Positions 26,249-35,355 of a stretch of 64,000 bases of DNA are shown here, piece after piece. The translations under genes and the position numbers were made by a program. Below the pieces are notes generated by a model. The model ran no database searches, was not told where the DNA came from, and saw only the letters and a list, made by a program, of their open reading frames with translations. This stretch comes from Mesorhizobium sp. Root552 (GTDB taxonomy: Bacteria > Pseudomonadota > Alphaproteobacteria > Rhizobiales > Rhizobiaceae). How positions within the stretch are numbered: the first letter of the stretch is position 1; each line of letters begins with the position of its first letter. The stretch is from contig NZ_LMFV01000002.1 in NCBI RefSeq assembly GCF_001427285.1, positions 1-64,000 on the forward strand. The letters run 5' to 3'.

Positions 26249-28549
26249 GTGGCGCGCAGGATCTCGGGACGAAGCCATGGCGATCCGCGCTCTGCCGACA
26301 CCCGCCGAGGGTCAGCCGACCAGTACCGGCCCTCGCGCGACGAAATCCTGCGCTATATCGCTGAAAATCCGGATCGGACCGGCAAGCGCGACATCGCCAA
26401 GGCGTTTTCGCTGCGCGGCGACGACCGCATCTGGTTGAAGGACCTGTTGCGCGATCTGGCTGACGAGGGCCTGCTCACCAAGGAACGCAAGCGGCTCACC
26501 CGCGCTGGCGCCGTTCCGCATGTGGCGGTGCTCGACATCTACGGCCGTGACGGCGACGGTGTTCTCCTGGCGCACCCGACGGAATTTTCCGGCAACGGCA
26601 ACCCGCCTGTGGTGGCGATCCGCATCTCTCGCGGCGGCGTTGCGCCGGGTATTGGCGACCGCGTACTGGCCAAGGCCTTCCCGACCGACGATCCTTCCGG
26701 ACCCGCCTACACGGCGCGGGTGATGAAGATTTTCGAGAAGCGCAACGACGCCGTGCTCGGCGTCTTTCGCGTGCTCCCGGACGGCAGCTTCCGCATAGAG
26801 CCGGTCGAGCGGCGCCAGCCGGAACTGATCGTCGACAAGGAATTCCAGAACGGCGCCAATAACGGCGACCTAGTCGAAGTGGAGCCTGCGCGCGCCAACC
26901 GCTATGGCCTGCCGCGCGCCAAGGTGATTTCCGTGCTGGGATCGCTGACCAGCGAAAAGGCGGTCTCGATGATCGCCATCCACGCGCATGACATTCCCCA
27001 CATCTTCCCGCAGGACGTGCTTGCCGAAGCCGAGGCATTGAAGCCGGTGACGCTGGGCAACCGCGAAGACTGGCGCGCGCTGCCGCTCATCACCATCGAT
27101 CCGGCAGATGCCAAGGACCATGACGATGCCGTGTTTGCCGAGCCGGATACCGACGAGAAGAACGTCGGCGGCGTCCTCGTCACCGTCGCCATTGCCGATG
27201 TATCGGCCTATGTACGGCCCAATTCCGCGCTCGACCGTGAAGCGCTGAAGCGTGGCAACTCGGTCTATTTCCCCGACCGTGTCGTGCCGATGCTGCCCGA
27301 ACGCATCTCCAACAATCTGTGTTCGCTGCGCGAGGGCGAGGACAAGCCGGCGATTGCCGTTCGCATGACCTTTTCGGCCGATGGCCGCAAGGTCAGGCAT
27401 TCCTTCCACCGCATCCTGATGAAGTCGGCTGCCAAGCTTGCCTATCCACAGGCGCAGGCTGCCATCGACGGCGCACCGGACGACAAGACCGGTCCTATCA
27501 TCGAAACCGTGCTGAAACCGCTTTGGGAGGCGTATGCCGTACTCAAGCGGGGCAGAAATGCGCGCGAACCGCTGGAACTCGACCTGCCGGAGCGCAAGAT
27601 CCTGCTCAAGGAAGACGGCACGGTCGACAAGGTGGTGGTGCCGGAGCGGCTCGACGCGCACAAGCTCATCGAAGAATTCATGATCCAGGCCAACGTGGCC
27701 GCAGCCGAAACGCTGGAAGGCAGGAAGCAGGCGCTGATCTATCGCATCCACGACGCGCCATCGCTCGCCAAGCAGGAATCGCTGCGCGAATTCCTGCAAA
27801 CGCTCAGCCTGTCGCTGGCACGCGGCGCACAGATGCGGCCATCCCAGTTCAACAGTATCCTGGAGCGCGTTCGCGGCGCCGACAACGAGGCGCTGGTCAA
27901 CGAAGTGGTGCTTCGATCCCAGAGCCAGGCCGAATATTCGCCAGCCAATATCGGCCATTTCGGGCTCAATCTCAGGCGCTACGCCCATTTCACCTCGCCG
28001 ATACGCCGCTATGCCGACCTGATCGTGCACCGCGCGCTGATTGCTGCGCTTGGACTTGGTGAAGGTGGGCTGACCCGCGACGAGGAGGCACGGCTTGAGG
28101 AAATCTCGGCGCTGATTTCGGCCAGCGAGCGCCGCGCCATGGCAGCCGAGCGCGATACGGTGGACCGGCTGATCGCAGCCTATCTAGCCGAGCGCATCGA
28201 CGACCGCTTCGACGCCCGCATCTCCGGCGTCACCAAGGCGGGACTATTTGTCCAATTGCCGCAGTACGGCGCAGATGGCTTTATCCCGGTGTCATCCTTG
28301 GGTGGCGATTACTATATATACGACGAAACGGCGCGATCGCTTTTCGGAGAGCGCAGCGGAAAAGGCTATCAGCTTGCGGACCGGGTCGAGGTTCGCCTCG
28401 TCGAAGTCGCCCCGATGGCAGGTGCCATGCGCTTCGAGATGCTGACCGAGCCGAAACCGCTGCCGGGCTCCAGGCGATCGTTTCACAAGGCGAAGGGCCG
28501 TGCCCGCGCCTCGCAGAATCGACCGGGCCCGCGCGGCAGGAGACGATGA
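26249..28549 (+). CDS. rnr: ribonuclease R
   Basis: 766 aa with a GTG start 5 bp after topA. An N-terminal helix-turn-helix (RDEILRYIAENPDRTGKRDIAKAF) and cold-shock domains precede the RNB domain with the metal motif DPADAKDHDDAVF. NIGHFGLNLRRYAHFTSPIRRYADL follows, then an S1 domain (VTKAGLFVQLPQYGADGFIP) and a basic tail. RNase R degrades structured RNA 3' to 5'. The stop overlaps the start of the DUF983 gene by 4 bp (ATGA). Confidence 0.95.
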   Translation: MARRISGRSHGDPRSADTRRGSADQYRPSRDEILRYIAENPDRTGKRDIAKAFSLRGDDRIWLKDLLRDLADEGLLTKERKRLTRAGAVPHVAVLDIYGRDGDGVLLAHPTEFSGNGNPPVVAIRISRGGVAPGIGDRVLAKAFPTDDPSGPAYTARVMKIFEKRNDAVLGVFRVLPDGSFRIEPVERRQPELIVDKEFQNGANNGDLVEVEPARANRYGLPRAKVISVLGSLTSEKAVSMIAIHAHDIPHIFPQDVLAEAEALKPVTLGNREDWRALPLITIDPADAKDHDDAVFAEPDTDEKNVGGVLVTVAIADVSAYVRPNSALDREALKRGNSVYFPDRVVPMLPERISNNLCSLREGEDKPAIAVRMTFSADGRKVRHSFHRILMKSAAKLAYPQAQAAIDGAPDDKTGPIIETVLKPLWEAYAVLKRGRNAREPLELDLPERKILLKEDGTVDKVVVPERLDAHKLIEEFMIQANVAAAETLEGRKQALIYRIHDAPSLAKQESLREFLQTLSLSLARGAQMRPSQFNSILERVRGADNEALVNEVVLRSQSQAEYSPANIGHFGLNLRRYAHFTSPIRRYADLIVHRALIAALGLGEGGLTRDEEARLEEISALISASERRAMAAERDTVDRLIAAYLAERIDDRFDARISGVTKAGLFVQLPQYGADGFIPVSSLGGDYYIYDETARSLFGERSGKGYQLADRVEVRLVEVAPMAGAMRFEMLTEPKPLPGSRRSFHKAKGRARASQNRPGPRGRRR

Positions 28550-28983
28550 TGGAACAACAGGTTTTCGGTGGCGAACACCAGTCCGGCAGACCGGCGCGAC
28601 CTTTGTGGGAAGCGATGAAGCACGGCTTTTTCGGCCGTTGCCCGCACTGCGGCGAAGGCAAGCTCTTCCGCGCGTTCGTCAAGCCGGTCGACAAATGCGA
28701 GGTTTGCGGCGAAGACCTGCACCATCACCGCTCGGACGACCTTCCCGCCTATCTGGTAATCGTCGTCGTCGGGCACGTCGTGCTAGGCGGCTTCATGGCC
28801 ATTGAGATGACCTCGACGTGGTCGATGTGGCAGCATATGGCGCTGTGGACACCGGTGACGCTGATCATGGCGCTCGGGTTGCTGCAACCGATCAAGGGCG
28901 CTGTCATCGGCCTGCAATGGGCGAACTATATGCATGGCTTCGGCGGTGAACCGGACCAACTGGAAGCTCATCCGGAGCTTTAG
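28546..28983 (+). CDS. DUF983 family zinc-ribbon membrane protein
   Basis: 145 aa. The start ATG overlaps the rnr stop (ATGATG with AGGAG just ahead), which suggests translational coupling. The N-terminal half has two CxxC pairs (GRCPHCGEGKLF and KCEVCGEDLHHH), a likely zinc site. Two membrane segments follow (LVIVVVGHVVLGGFMAIEM and WTPVTLIMALGLLQPIKGA). The family regularly follows rnr or topA in alphaproteobacteria and has no known function. Confidence 0.88.
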   Translation: MMEQQVFGGEHQSGRPARPLWEAMKHGFFGRCPHCGEGKLFRAFVKPVDKCEVCGEDLHHHRSDDLPAYLVIVVVGHVVLGGFMAIEMTSTWSMWQHMALWTPVTLIMALGLLQPIKGAVIGLQWANYMHGFGGEPDQLEAHPEL

Positions 28984-28990
28984 GACGTCG

Positions 28991-29010
28991 GCCGGCAAAA
29001 AATTGCCGGC
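28991..29010 (+). terminator. hairpin after DUF983 gene
   Basis: GCCGGCAA and TTGCCGGC are perfect complements around an AAAA loop, 8 bp after the stop of the DUF983 gene. There is no T run behind the stem. It could weaken read-through or protect the mRNA 3' end. Confidence 0.4.
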
Positions 29011-29075
29011 GTGGCGCAATGGTGCACCGGCGATCGCCTCTTTCATGCCGGTCAAGTTTCCGCTAGGTCGAGTAC

Positions 29076-29816
29076 ATGCATGGATTGACACGGGCGGAAG
29101 TCGACAAGGTCGAAAGCGCCGAAATGGAAGTCAAGGCTGCCCCGCTGCGCCCGCGTGACGCGGCGACGCTGCTTTTGCTCGACCGCAAGGGCAGCGAGGT
29201 CCTGGTGCTGATGGGTCGCCGTCACGCCAATCACGCTTTCATGCCGGGCAAGTTCGTGTTTCCCGGCGGGCGCACCGACCCTGCCGACAGCCGCATCGAC
29301 GTAGCCTCGAACCTCCATCCCGCAGAAGAAGCCAAGCTGACGGCTCGAGCCGGCCGCACGAGTGCGGTGCGAGCCCGGGCCATCGCGCTTTCGGCCATCC
29401 GCGAGACTTACGAGGAAGCAGGCCTGCTAATCGGCACCAAGGGGCCTTTCTCAAGCAGCAAGCACGACTGGCAAGGCTTCGTCACGCACTGCGTGCAGCC
29501 ATCGCTTGCGAGCGTGCGGTTCGTTGCCCGCGCGATAACACCGCCTGGGCGCGTGCGGCGCTTCGACACGCGCTTTCTGGCCGCCTGGCGCAGCGACGTG
29601 GCCGTGGAACTGCCTGACGGCGGACCGACCAACGAGCTTGAAGAGCTGGTCTGGCTGCCGCTTGACGAAGCCAAGGAAACCGACGTCCCCACGATTACCC
29701 GCACCATTTTGGGCGAAGTTGAAAGGCGGCTCGCCGACGACCCCCTGTTGCGACCCGGCGGGCCGGTGCCGTTCTATCGCATGCAGCACAACCGTTTCAT
29801 CCGCGATTTCCTTTAA
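29076..29816 (+). CDS. Nudix hydrolase
   Basis: 246 aa if the first ATG is used; ATG 29124 (MEVKAAPLRPRDAATLLLL) is an equally good start and closer to relatives. The Nudix box is split by an insert: GGRTDP near residues 64-69, then RETYEEAGLL at 109-118 with the catalytic REXXEE core. Such enzymes hydrolyse nucleoside diphosphates linked to another group; the substrate here is not evident. The gene follows DUF983 by 92 bp. Confidence 0.82.
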   Translation: MHGLTRAEVDKVESAEMEVKAAPLRPRDAATLLLLDRKGSEVLVLMGRRHANHAFMPGKFVFPGGRTDPADSRIDVASNLHPAEEAKLTARAGRTSAVRARAIALSAIRETYEEAGLLIGTKGPFSSSKHDWQGFVTHCVQPSLASVRFVARAITPPGRVRRFDTRFLAAWRSDVAVELPDGGPTNELEELVWLPLDEAKETDVPTITRTILGEVERRLADDPLLRPGGPVPFYRMQHNRFIRDFL

Positions 29817-29945
29817 TCAGTTCCAGTACGGATTTCCTGCCTTGGTGGTTCAAAACACCCCTTGCTGCCCCGAAGGTCGCACCTGCTCCAGCAGGCGGGC
29901 GCGGCTGGTTTTCGGACAGCTCAGTGTCGAACGGGTAGCCGGGCA

Positions 29946-31127
29946 ATGACGGCTGATTCCGACACACAGGCAGCGGAGCGCGTTCACTGGCTGCCGATGA
30001 TCGCGGCCATTTCCTCGATCAGCGTGGTTGGCATCGCCATCGGCCTCGGCATGCCACTGCTCAGCGTCATTCTCGAAACACGCGGCCACTCCGCCACGAT
30101 GATCGGCCTCAACACGGCTGTTGCGGGCGTCGCCTCCATTGCCGCTGCGCCCCTTGCAACGCCGCTTGCGACGCGCTTTGGGGTGGCATGGACAATGCTA
30201 GCGATGATCGCGATCGGAGCACTCTCGTTTGTCGGCTTTCATTTCGCACCGGCGTTCTGGATGTGGTTTCCGCTGCGCGCGATGCTGCATCTGGCGCTCA
30301 CCATCCTGTTCATCCTGTCGGAATTCTGGATCAGCACGTCTGCCCCGCCGCAGCGGCGCGGCCTTGTGCTCGGCATCTATGCAACCGTGCTGTCGCTGGG
30401 TTTTGCCGCAGGTCCGTGGCTGTTCGCGCAACTGGGCAGCACCGGATTCATGCCGTTCGGCGTCACCATCGTGCTGGTCACGCTCGCAGCTATCCCGGTG
30501 CTGGCGGCGCGCAACGAAAGCCCCGTCATTTCTCCGCACGAGGACCATGCAGGCTTCATCCGCTACATCTGGCTGGTGCCGACCGCGACTGCGGCTGTGC
30601 TGGTATTCGGCGCGGTAGAGACCGGTGGTTTCGCGCTGTTTCCCGTCTACGGCAACCGCATCGGCTATTCGGAAGCGGACGCCGCGCTGCTTCTGACCAT
30701 GATCGGCCTCGGCAATGTGCTTTTGCAGATCCCGATCGGCATGATCAGCGACAGGGTCAGGGACCGGCGCTACATCCTGCTTTTGTGCGCGGCCGTTGGC
30801 CTGCTCGGCACCATGTTCATGCCGCTGTTTGCGCAGAACTGGCACCTGATGGCCGGCCTGCTGTTCGTCTGGGGCGGCGTCGTGGCGGCGCTCTACACGG
30901 TCGGGCTTGCGCATCTCGGCTCGCAACTGTCCGGCCATGAGCTTGCGTCAGCCAACGCCGCCTTCGTCCTGTGCTACGGCATCGGCATGGTGCTCGGCCC
31001 CCAGGCCATCGGCATCGGCATGGATCTGCTAGGCCCTGCCGGTTTCGGATGGTCACTGGCGCTGTTCTTCGGTGGCTACATGGTGCTGGCTATCGGCCGC
31101 GTGATCCTGAAGGTATCGAAAGGCTAG
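29946..31127 (+). CDS. MFS transporter
   Basis: 393 aa from ATG 29946. Twelve hydrophobic segments of about 20 residues are spread along the protein, with RFGVAWTMLAM and DRVRDRRYILL as the intracellular loops of the two halves. The YcaD-like arrangement fits the drug/sugar efflux MFS group. The substrate cannot be inferred. The TAG stop shares its bases CTAG with the stop of the convergent thioesterase gene. Confidence 0.82.
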   Translation: MTADSDTQAAERVHWLPMIAAISSISVVGIAIGLGMPLLSVILETRGHSATMIGLNTAVAGVASIAAAPLATPLATRFGVAWTMLAMIAIGALSFVGFHFAPAFWMWFPLRAMLHLALTILFILSEFWISTSAPPQRRGLVLGIYATVLSLGFAAGPWLFAQLGSTGFMPFGVTIVLVTLAAIPVLAARNESPVISPHEDHAGFIRYIWLVPTATAAVLVFGAVETGGFALFPVYGNRIGYSEADAALLLTMIGLGNVLLQIPIGMISDRVRDRRYILLLCAAVGLLGTMFMPLFAQNWHLMAGLLFVWGGVVAALYTVGLAHLGSQLSGHELASANAAFVLCYGIGMVLGPQAIGIGMDLLGPAGFGWSLALFFGGYMVLAIGRVILKVSKG

Positions 31128-31558
31128 GAAATCGACGCCAGCGCGGTGCGCAGCCTGTCGCCAATGGGGTTCGGCCGCCTTGTCGTGCGGTCGACATAGA
31201 CGTGGACGAAAAAGCCCTCGGCCGCCGCGCGTTCGTCGTCGTTGCGAAACAGTGCAATCTCGTAGCGCACGGACGAAGTGCCCAGCTTTCCCACTCTCAG
31301 ACCTGACGTTATCGTATCCGGATAGCCCATTTCCGCGAAATAGCGGCAGCCGGTTTCGACAACCAGCCCGATGCGGTCGCCGCCGTAAATGTCGAGCAGG
31401 CCGTTTTCGATCAGCCAGCAATTTACTGTCGTGTCGAACAACGTGTAATGCACCGAATTGTTCATGTGGCCGTAGACGTCGTTGTCGAGCCAGCGGGTCG
31501 GGATGGTGCGGAACACCTTGTAGGCATCGCGTGTCGAAGGCGCCGGGCGTTCGCTCAT
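31124..31558 (-). CDS. acyl-CoA thioesterase, 4HBT hot-dog fold
   Basis: 144 aa from ATG 31558. The sequence RWLDNDVYGHMNNSVHYTLFDTTVN carries the 4-hydroxybenzoyl-CoA thioesterase signature with catalytic aspartate at residue 27. The start is 4 bp behind the end of the iron-dependent alcohol dehydrogenase gene, so the two form an operon. Acyl-CoA hydrolysis is the family reaction; the chain length is not known. Confidence 0.85.
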   Translation of the reverse strand: MSERPAPSTRDAYKVFRTIPTRWLDNDVYGHMNNSVHYTLFDTTVNCWLIENGLLDIYGGDRIGLVVETGCRYFAEMGYPDTITSGLRVGKLGTSSVRYEIALFRNDDERAAAEGFFVHVYVDRTTRRPNPIGDRLRTALASIS

Positions 31559-31562
31559 CGTT

Positions 31563-32732
31563 TCACCAGGCCGCCTTGTAGATCGCCAACGCGTCGGCCT
31601 CGGCAAGCGGGCGCGGATTGTTGACCAGAAGCCTGGCCTGCTTCATGGCATCCGACGCCATCTTGGCGAGATGCTCCTCGCCGATGCCGACATCGCGCAG
31701 CCGCGGCGGCAGGCCAAGCCGCTTCGACAATGCTGCCAGTTCCTCGATGAAGGCGGCGCAGCGCCCCTGTGCACCCTCGCCTGCGTCGAGCTTCGGAAAC
31801 GCATCGGCCGCGATCTCGGCATAAAGATGCGCTGCCTGTGGCGCGTTGAAGCGCAGCACATGCGGCAGGACAAGCGCATTCGAGAGGCCGTGCGGCACAT
31901 GGAACGTACCGCCGATGGGATAGGCCAGCGCATGCACGGCAGCGACCGGCGAATTGGCGAAGGCCTGCCCTGCCAGCATGGAACCCAAAAGCATGGCGCC
32001 GCGAGCGGCGATGTCCTTGCCATTGTTGACTGCGGTTTCGATGTTTGCGCCCAGCAATTGCAGCGCCTGCCGGGCCAGCATCTTCGACAAAGGGTTGTTG
32101 TTGGCGTTGGTCGAAGCGTAGGATTCGATCGCGTGCACCATGGCGTCAACGCCTGTGGCAGCGGTGATCGCCGGCGGCAGGCCGAGCGTCAGTTCGGCAT
32201 CGAGCAACGCGATATCCGGCAGGATGACCGGCGACGACACGCCGCGCTTTTCCTCTTCGCCCACGGTGATGATGGAAACCGGCGTGACTTCGGAACCGGT
32301 ACCGGCGGTAGTGGGGACAAGCGCCAGCGGCAGGCGCGGCCCCTTGGCATTGGCAACGCCCCAGGCCTCGTCGAGCGCTTCGCCAGAGCCGACCAGCAAG
32401 GCAGCGAGCTTGGCGACGTCGAGCGATGATCCGCCACCAAAGCCCACGACACCGCTGATCGAGGCAGCACGCCCCGCCTCCACCGCCTTGTTGAGCGTCG
32501 CCAGCGAAGGATCGGCTTCGACCGCATCGAAAACGGTCACTTTGGCGCCTTCATCTTCCAGCGAGCGGATGGCGCCGTCGCAAAGGCCAAGCTTGCGCAG
32601 GCCCGGATCGGTAACGAGCAGGATACGCGCGCCGAGCTTCTTGCCGGCAAGCTTGCCGAGGCGCTTCGACGCGCCCGCCTCGAAAACAATGGAAGGGGTC
32701 GTGGCGAAGGTGAAGGGGGTCATTTCAGTCAT
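31563..32732 (-). CDS. iron-containing alcohol dehydrogenase
   Basis: 389 aa from ATG 32732; a second ATG lies 9 bp downstream. The nucleotide-binding GFGGGSSLDVAKLAALL and the metal-site residues (AMVHAIESYAS and HALAYPIGGTFHVPHGLSNALVLPH with several histidines) are those of group III iron-dependent alcohol dehydrogenases and maleylacetate reductases. It is the first gene of a two-gene operon with an acyl-CoA thioesterase. The substrate may be an alcohol, aldehyde or maleylacetate. Confidence 0.85.
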   Translation of the reverse strand: MTEMTPFTFATTPSIVFEAGASKRLGKLAGKKLGARILLVTDPGLRKLGLCDGAIRSLEDEGAKVTVFDAVEADPSLATLNKAVEAGRAASISGVVGFGGGSSLDVAKLAALLVGSGEALDEAWGVANAKGPRLPLALVPTTAGTGSEVTPVSIITVGEEEKRGVSSPVILPDIALLDAELTLGLPPAITAATGVDAMVHAIESYASTNANNNPLSKMLARQALQLLGANIETAVNNGKDIAARGAMLLGSMLAGQAFANSPVAAVHALAYPIGGTFHVPHGLSNALVLPHVLRFNAPQAAHLYAEIAADAFPKLDAGEGAQGRCAAFIEELAALSKRLGLPPRLRDVGIGEEHLAKMASDAMKQARLLVNNPRPLAEADALAIYKAAW

Positions 32733-32979
32733 TCCATCTGCAATCGTCCAGGATGCGAAGCTTTCCAAATCGGACGCGGCGTCGCACCGGATCGCTGAAA
32801 TCTTTCTGCACGACTTCCAGCGGAGAAACGGACAGCGACGATACCTTACAGACCGTCGATGCTACCGGGCAACGACCGGCACGGCACATTTGTTCGCTCG
32901 TCACCCCTTCTTTAGAATGATATGGGCTGCGGCATACACGCCTCCGCGGGCAGATGCGCGCCAATGGATACCGTGTTCG

Positions 32980-33357
32980 ATGTTGGAACGAGCAAAGCGT
33001 TGGGCGCGAACCCTCAAGCGAGATGTGGTGGCGCTTTGGATCGCCGCGCGCGATGCGCGCACGCCGTGGTATGCCAAACTGGCTGCCGGCACAGTGGCCG
33101 CCTATGCGCTGAGCCCCATCGACCTCATTCCGGACTTCGTGCCGGTGCTCGGCTATCTGGACGATCTCGTCATCGTACCTTTGGGTATCGCACTCGCCAT
33201 CCGCCTTGTTCCGCCCGAACTCATGGCAGAATACCGCGCGAAGGCCGCCGAAGCGGCAAACCGCCCCCGCAGCCTGGTTGCCGCCGCAATGATTGCAGCG
33301 ATATGGGTGCTGTCGCTCACGGCGCTCTGGTACTGGATACAACTCCAGACAGGCTGA
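32980..33357 (+). CDS. DUF1232 (YkvA-like) membrane protein
   Basis: 125 aa from ATG 32980. The family signature is the block WYAKLAAGTVAAYALSPIDL followed by IPDFVPVLGYLDDLVIVPLG, where SPIDLIPD is nearly invariant. A second hydrophobic stretch (SLVAAAMIAAIWVLSLTALWYW) closes the protein. The upstream frame is open much further (to 32140), but that part lies opposite the alcohol dehydrogenase gene. Function unknown. Confidence 0.82.
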   Translation: MLERAKRWARTLKRDVVALWIAARDARTPWYAKLAAGTVAAYALSPIDLIPDFVPVLGYLDDLVIVPLGIALAIRLVPPELMAEYRAKAAEAANRPRSLVAAAMIAAIWVLSLTALWYWIQLQTG

Positions 33358-33412
33358 CGGCGATCCGAGGCCGTTCGGAAAGCACGAAGACCGGCAGGCT
33401 TTGCGCTCGGCC

Positions 33413-33441
33413 CTTGTCATCCCGCCAATTTCCTGTATAGA
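33413..33441 (+). promoter_or_regulatory. candidate promoter of the rpsF operon
   Basis: CTTGTC (33413-33418) and TATAGA (33436-33441) are separated by 17 bp, close to the alphaproteobacterial CTTGAC-N17-CTATAT pattern used by ribosomal genes. It would give a leader of about 205 bases before rpsF. Confidence 0.45.
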
Positions 33442-33484
33442 CGCCCGCAATCTGCCGGTCCTGGCTGGGGGCTGAACGGAGGGC

Positions 33485-33506
33485 CGTAGGTTTTCAAGAA
33501 CCTACG
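33485..33506 (+). promoter_or_regulatory. leader hairpin upstream of rpsF
   Basis: CGTAGGTT (33485-33492) and AACCTACG (33499-33506) form a perfect 8-bp stem with the loop TTCAAG in the 5' leader of the rpsF-rpsR transcript. Ribosomal-protein leaders often bind their own products, so autoregulation is possible. No exact match to the published S6:S18 motif could be checked here. Confidence 0.35.
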
Positions 33507-33654
33507 ACAGGAAGCCAGAAGCGCTTTTGCCTCCCGTGTCTCCGCTCTCGACCGTCTCGAAATGCTCCTTTCTTCCCCGTGTCAACGGGTCAAGAGAAGT
33601 TGCAGAGGCTTTAGCCGCCGGGGTCCGGGAGAGAAACGAAGAAAGGCAAGACAA

Positions 33655-34140
33655 ATGGCTCTTTACGAACATGTGTTCCTTGCCCGGCAGGATCTGTCGC
33701 AGCAGCAGGTCGATGAGCTCGTTGAACGTTTCAAGGGCGTCATCACCGCAGGCGGCGGCTCGATTGGCCGGGTCGAGAACTGGGGACTGAAGTCACTCAC
33801 CTACCGGGTCAAGAAGAACCGGAAGGCTTACTACACGCTTATGGACCTCACCTGCCCGCCGGCAGCGCTCAACGAAATGGAGCGCCAGATGGGCCTGTCC
33901 GAAGACGTCCTGCGCTTCATGACCGTAAAGGTCGACAAGCACGAGGAAGGCGTTTCGGCGATGATGCAGAAGCGCGAAGAGCGCTCCGAACGCGGCAGCT
34001 TCGGCGACCGCGGCGACCGTCCGTCGCGCGGCTTCGGTGACCGTGACCGTGGCGACCGCCCGGCTCGCTCGTTCGACCGCGATGGTGGCGGCGAGCGTGC
34101 TCCGCGCGCCCCGCGCAGCTTTGAAGGAGGTGCAGAATAA
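33655..34140 (+). CDS. rpsF: 30S ribosomal protein S6
   Basis: 161 aa from ATG 33655 (AGAAAGG upstream). The S6 core [34 protein letters not shown] and [12 protein letters not shown] spans about 110 residues. It is followed by an unusual 50-residue tail rich in R, G, D and S, with repeats like DRGDRP and RDRGDRP. S6 pairs with S18 in the platform of the small subunit. rpsF overlaps rpsR by one base. Confidence 0.97.
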   Translation: MALYEHVFLARQDLSQQQVDELVERFKGVITAGGGSIGRVENWGLKSLTYRVKKNRKAYYTLMDLTCPPAALNEMERQMGLSEDVLRFMTVKVDKHEEGVSAMMQKREERSERGSFGDRGDRPSRGFGDRDRGDRPARSFDRDGGGERAPRAPRSFEGGAE

Positions 34141-34388
34141 TGGTCGACATCAACCAGATCCCGACCCGGCGCCCCTTCCATCGCCGCCGCAAGACCTGCC
34201 CGTTCTCCGGCGCCAACGCCCCGAAGATCGACTACAAGGACGTGCGTCTTTTGCAGCGCTACATTTCCGAGCGCGGCAAGATCGTGCCTTCGCGCATCAC
34301 CGCCGTCAGCCAGAAGAAGCAGCGTGAACTCGCCCAGGCGATCAAGCGCGCCCGCTTCCTCGGCCTGCTGCCCTATGTGGTACGCTAA
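34140..34388 (+). CDS. rpsR: 30S ribosomal protein S18
   Basis: 82 aa. The start ATG shares its A with the TAA of rpsF, so translation is coupled, with an AGGAGG sequence inside the end of rpsF. The family motifs [20 protein letters not shown] and [18 protein letters not shown] are complete. S18 binds S6 and the central domain of 16S rRNA. Confidence 0.97.
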   Translation: MVDINQIPTRRPFHRRRKTCPFSGANAPKIDYKDVRLLQRYISERGKIVPSRITAVSQKKQRELAQAIKRARFLGLLPYVVR

Positions 34389-34389
34389 A

Positions 34390-34432
34390 GCATGATCCCG
34401 AAAAGTTGCAGACTTTTCGGATAAGATCATGC
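34390..34432. repeat. palindromic intergenic repeat after rpsR
   Basis: GCATGATC, then CCGAAAAGT, and the inverted ACTTTTCGG and GATCATGC form a 43-bp imperfect palindrome 2 bp after the rpsR stop. Units of this form are recalled as very common between rhizobial genes. It could serve as transcription or mRNA-end signal here. Confidence 0.6.
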
Positions 34433-34643
34433 GACCTTAAGAAATCGGAGCGGGCGGTCCTGCGCCCGCTTCCTTCCACCGTGACGGGCATGGCTGGAAG
34501 CTGGAAAAATCCCGAGTTGAGACGGTTTTCCCGCCTCTAACTGCCGCAATGGGGCAGGACAGCGAAAAAGGTGCGAAAGCGCCCTCCGAGCTTCCTGCCT
34601 TTCCTATTCGTTTCCGCCCCTTGGGGCATGAAAGGACAAGAAC

Positions 34644-35222
34644 ATGGAAGTCATCCTTCTCGAACGCGTCTCGCGCCTCGGCCAGATGGGCGACACCGTC
34701 AAGGTCAAAGACGGTTTTGCCCGCAATTTCCTTCTGCCCAAGGGCAAGGCCCTGCGCGCCAACGAAGCCAACAAGAAGAAGTTCGAAGGCCAGCGCGCCC
34801 AGCTCGAAGCCCGCAACCTTGAGCGCAAGTCCGAGGCCCAGGCGGTTTCCGACAAGCTCGACGGCAAGAGCTTCGTGATCGTGCGCTCGGCTGGTGAAAC
34901 CGGCCTGCTCTACGGTTCGGTCTCGACCCGCGACATCGCCGACCTGCTGACCGCCGAAGGCTTCAGCGTTGCCCGCAACCAGGTCGAACTGAACCACCCG
35001 ATCAAGACCATCGGCCTGACCAACGTGGCGATTTCGCTGCATCCGGAAGTCGAGGTTACCATCACCCTCAACATCGCTCGCTCCACCGACGAGGCAGAGC
35101 GGCAGGCACAGGGCGAAGAACTGACCACCGCCGAGGCAATCTACGGCGACGACATCAACGACAACGCCCGTCCGGAGAACTTCTTCGACCCGAACGCCGA
35201 GTTCGAGGGCGAAGAAGCCTGA
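34644..35222 (+). CDS. rplI: 50S ribosomal protein L9
   Basis: 192 aa. The N-terminal L9 domain ([20 protein letters not shown] and [16 protein letters not shown]) is followed by the long helix and the C-terminal domain. The last 40 residues are acidic and extend beyond the usual 150 aa, as in other alphaproteobacteria. It has its own ribosome-binding site (AAAGGAC) and is followed by a terminator. The 255-bp gap from rpsR contains a palindromic repeat and no recognisable gene. Confidence 0.96.
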   Translation: MEVILLERVSRLGQMGDTVKVKDGFARNFLLPKGKALRANEANKKKFEGQRAQLEARNLERKSEAQAVSDKLDGKSFVIVRSAGETGLLYGSVSTRDIADLLTAEGFSVARNQVELNHPIKTIGLTNVAISLHPEVEVTITLNIARSTDEAERQAQGEELTTAEAIYGDDINDNARPENFFDPNAEFEGEEA

Positions 35223-35252
35223 TTTCGTTCAGACCTGAACATCTGGACCAAG

Positions 35253-35278
35253 AACCCGGGCTCCTGCCCGGGTTTTTT
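35253..35278 (+). terminator. terminator of rplI
   Basis: AACCCGGGC-TCCT-GCCCGGGTT followed by TTTT. It is a strong rho-independent terminator 31 bp after the rplI stop. Confidence 0.9.
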
Positions 35279-35355
35279 ATGCCAGGAAACAACTTTTCAA
35301 AACAGTGATTTTCGCGCAAGATCGGGCAGCAGCGCTGTCTGACCGAGGGCGAGCC

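Noticed and set aside
32733..32979. Coding extension upstream of the DUF1232 gene
   Set aside because: The open frame continues upstream but runs opposite the alcohol dehydrogenase gene. The family's conserved start fits ATG 32980. The gap itself shows nothing else.
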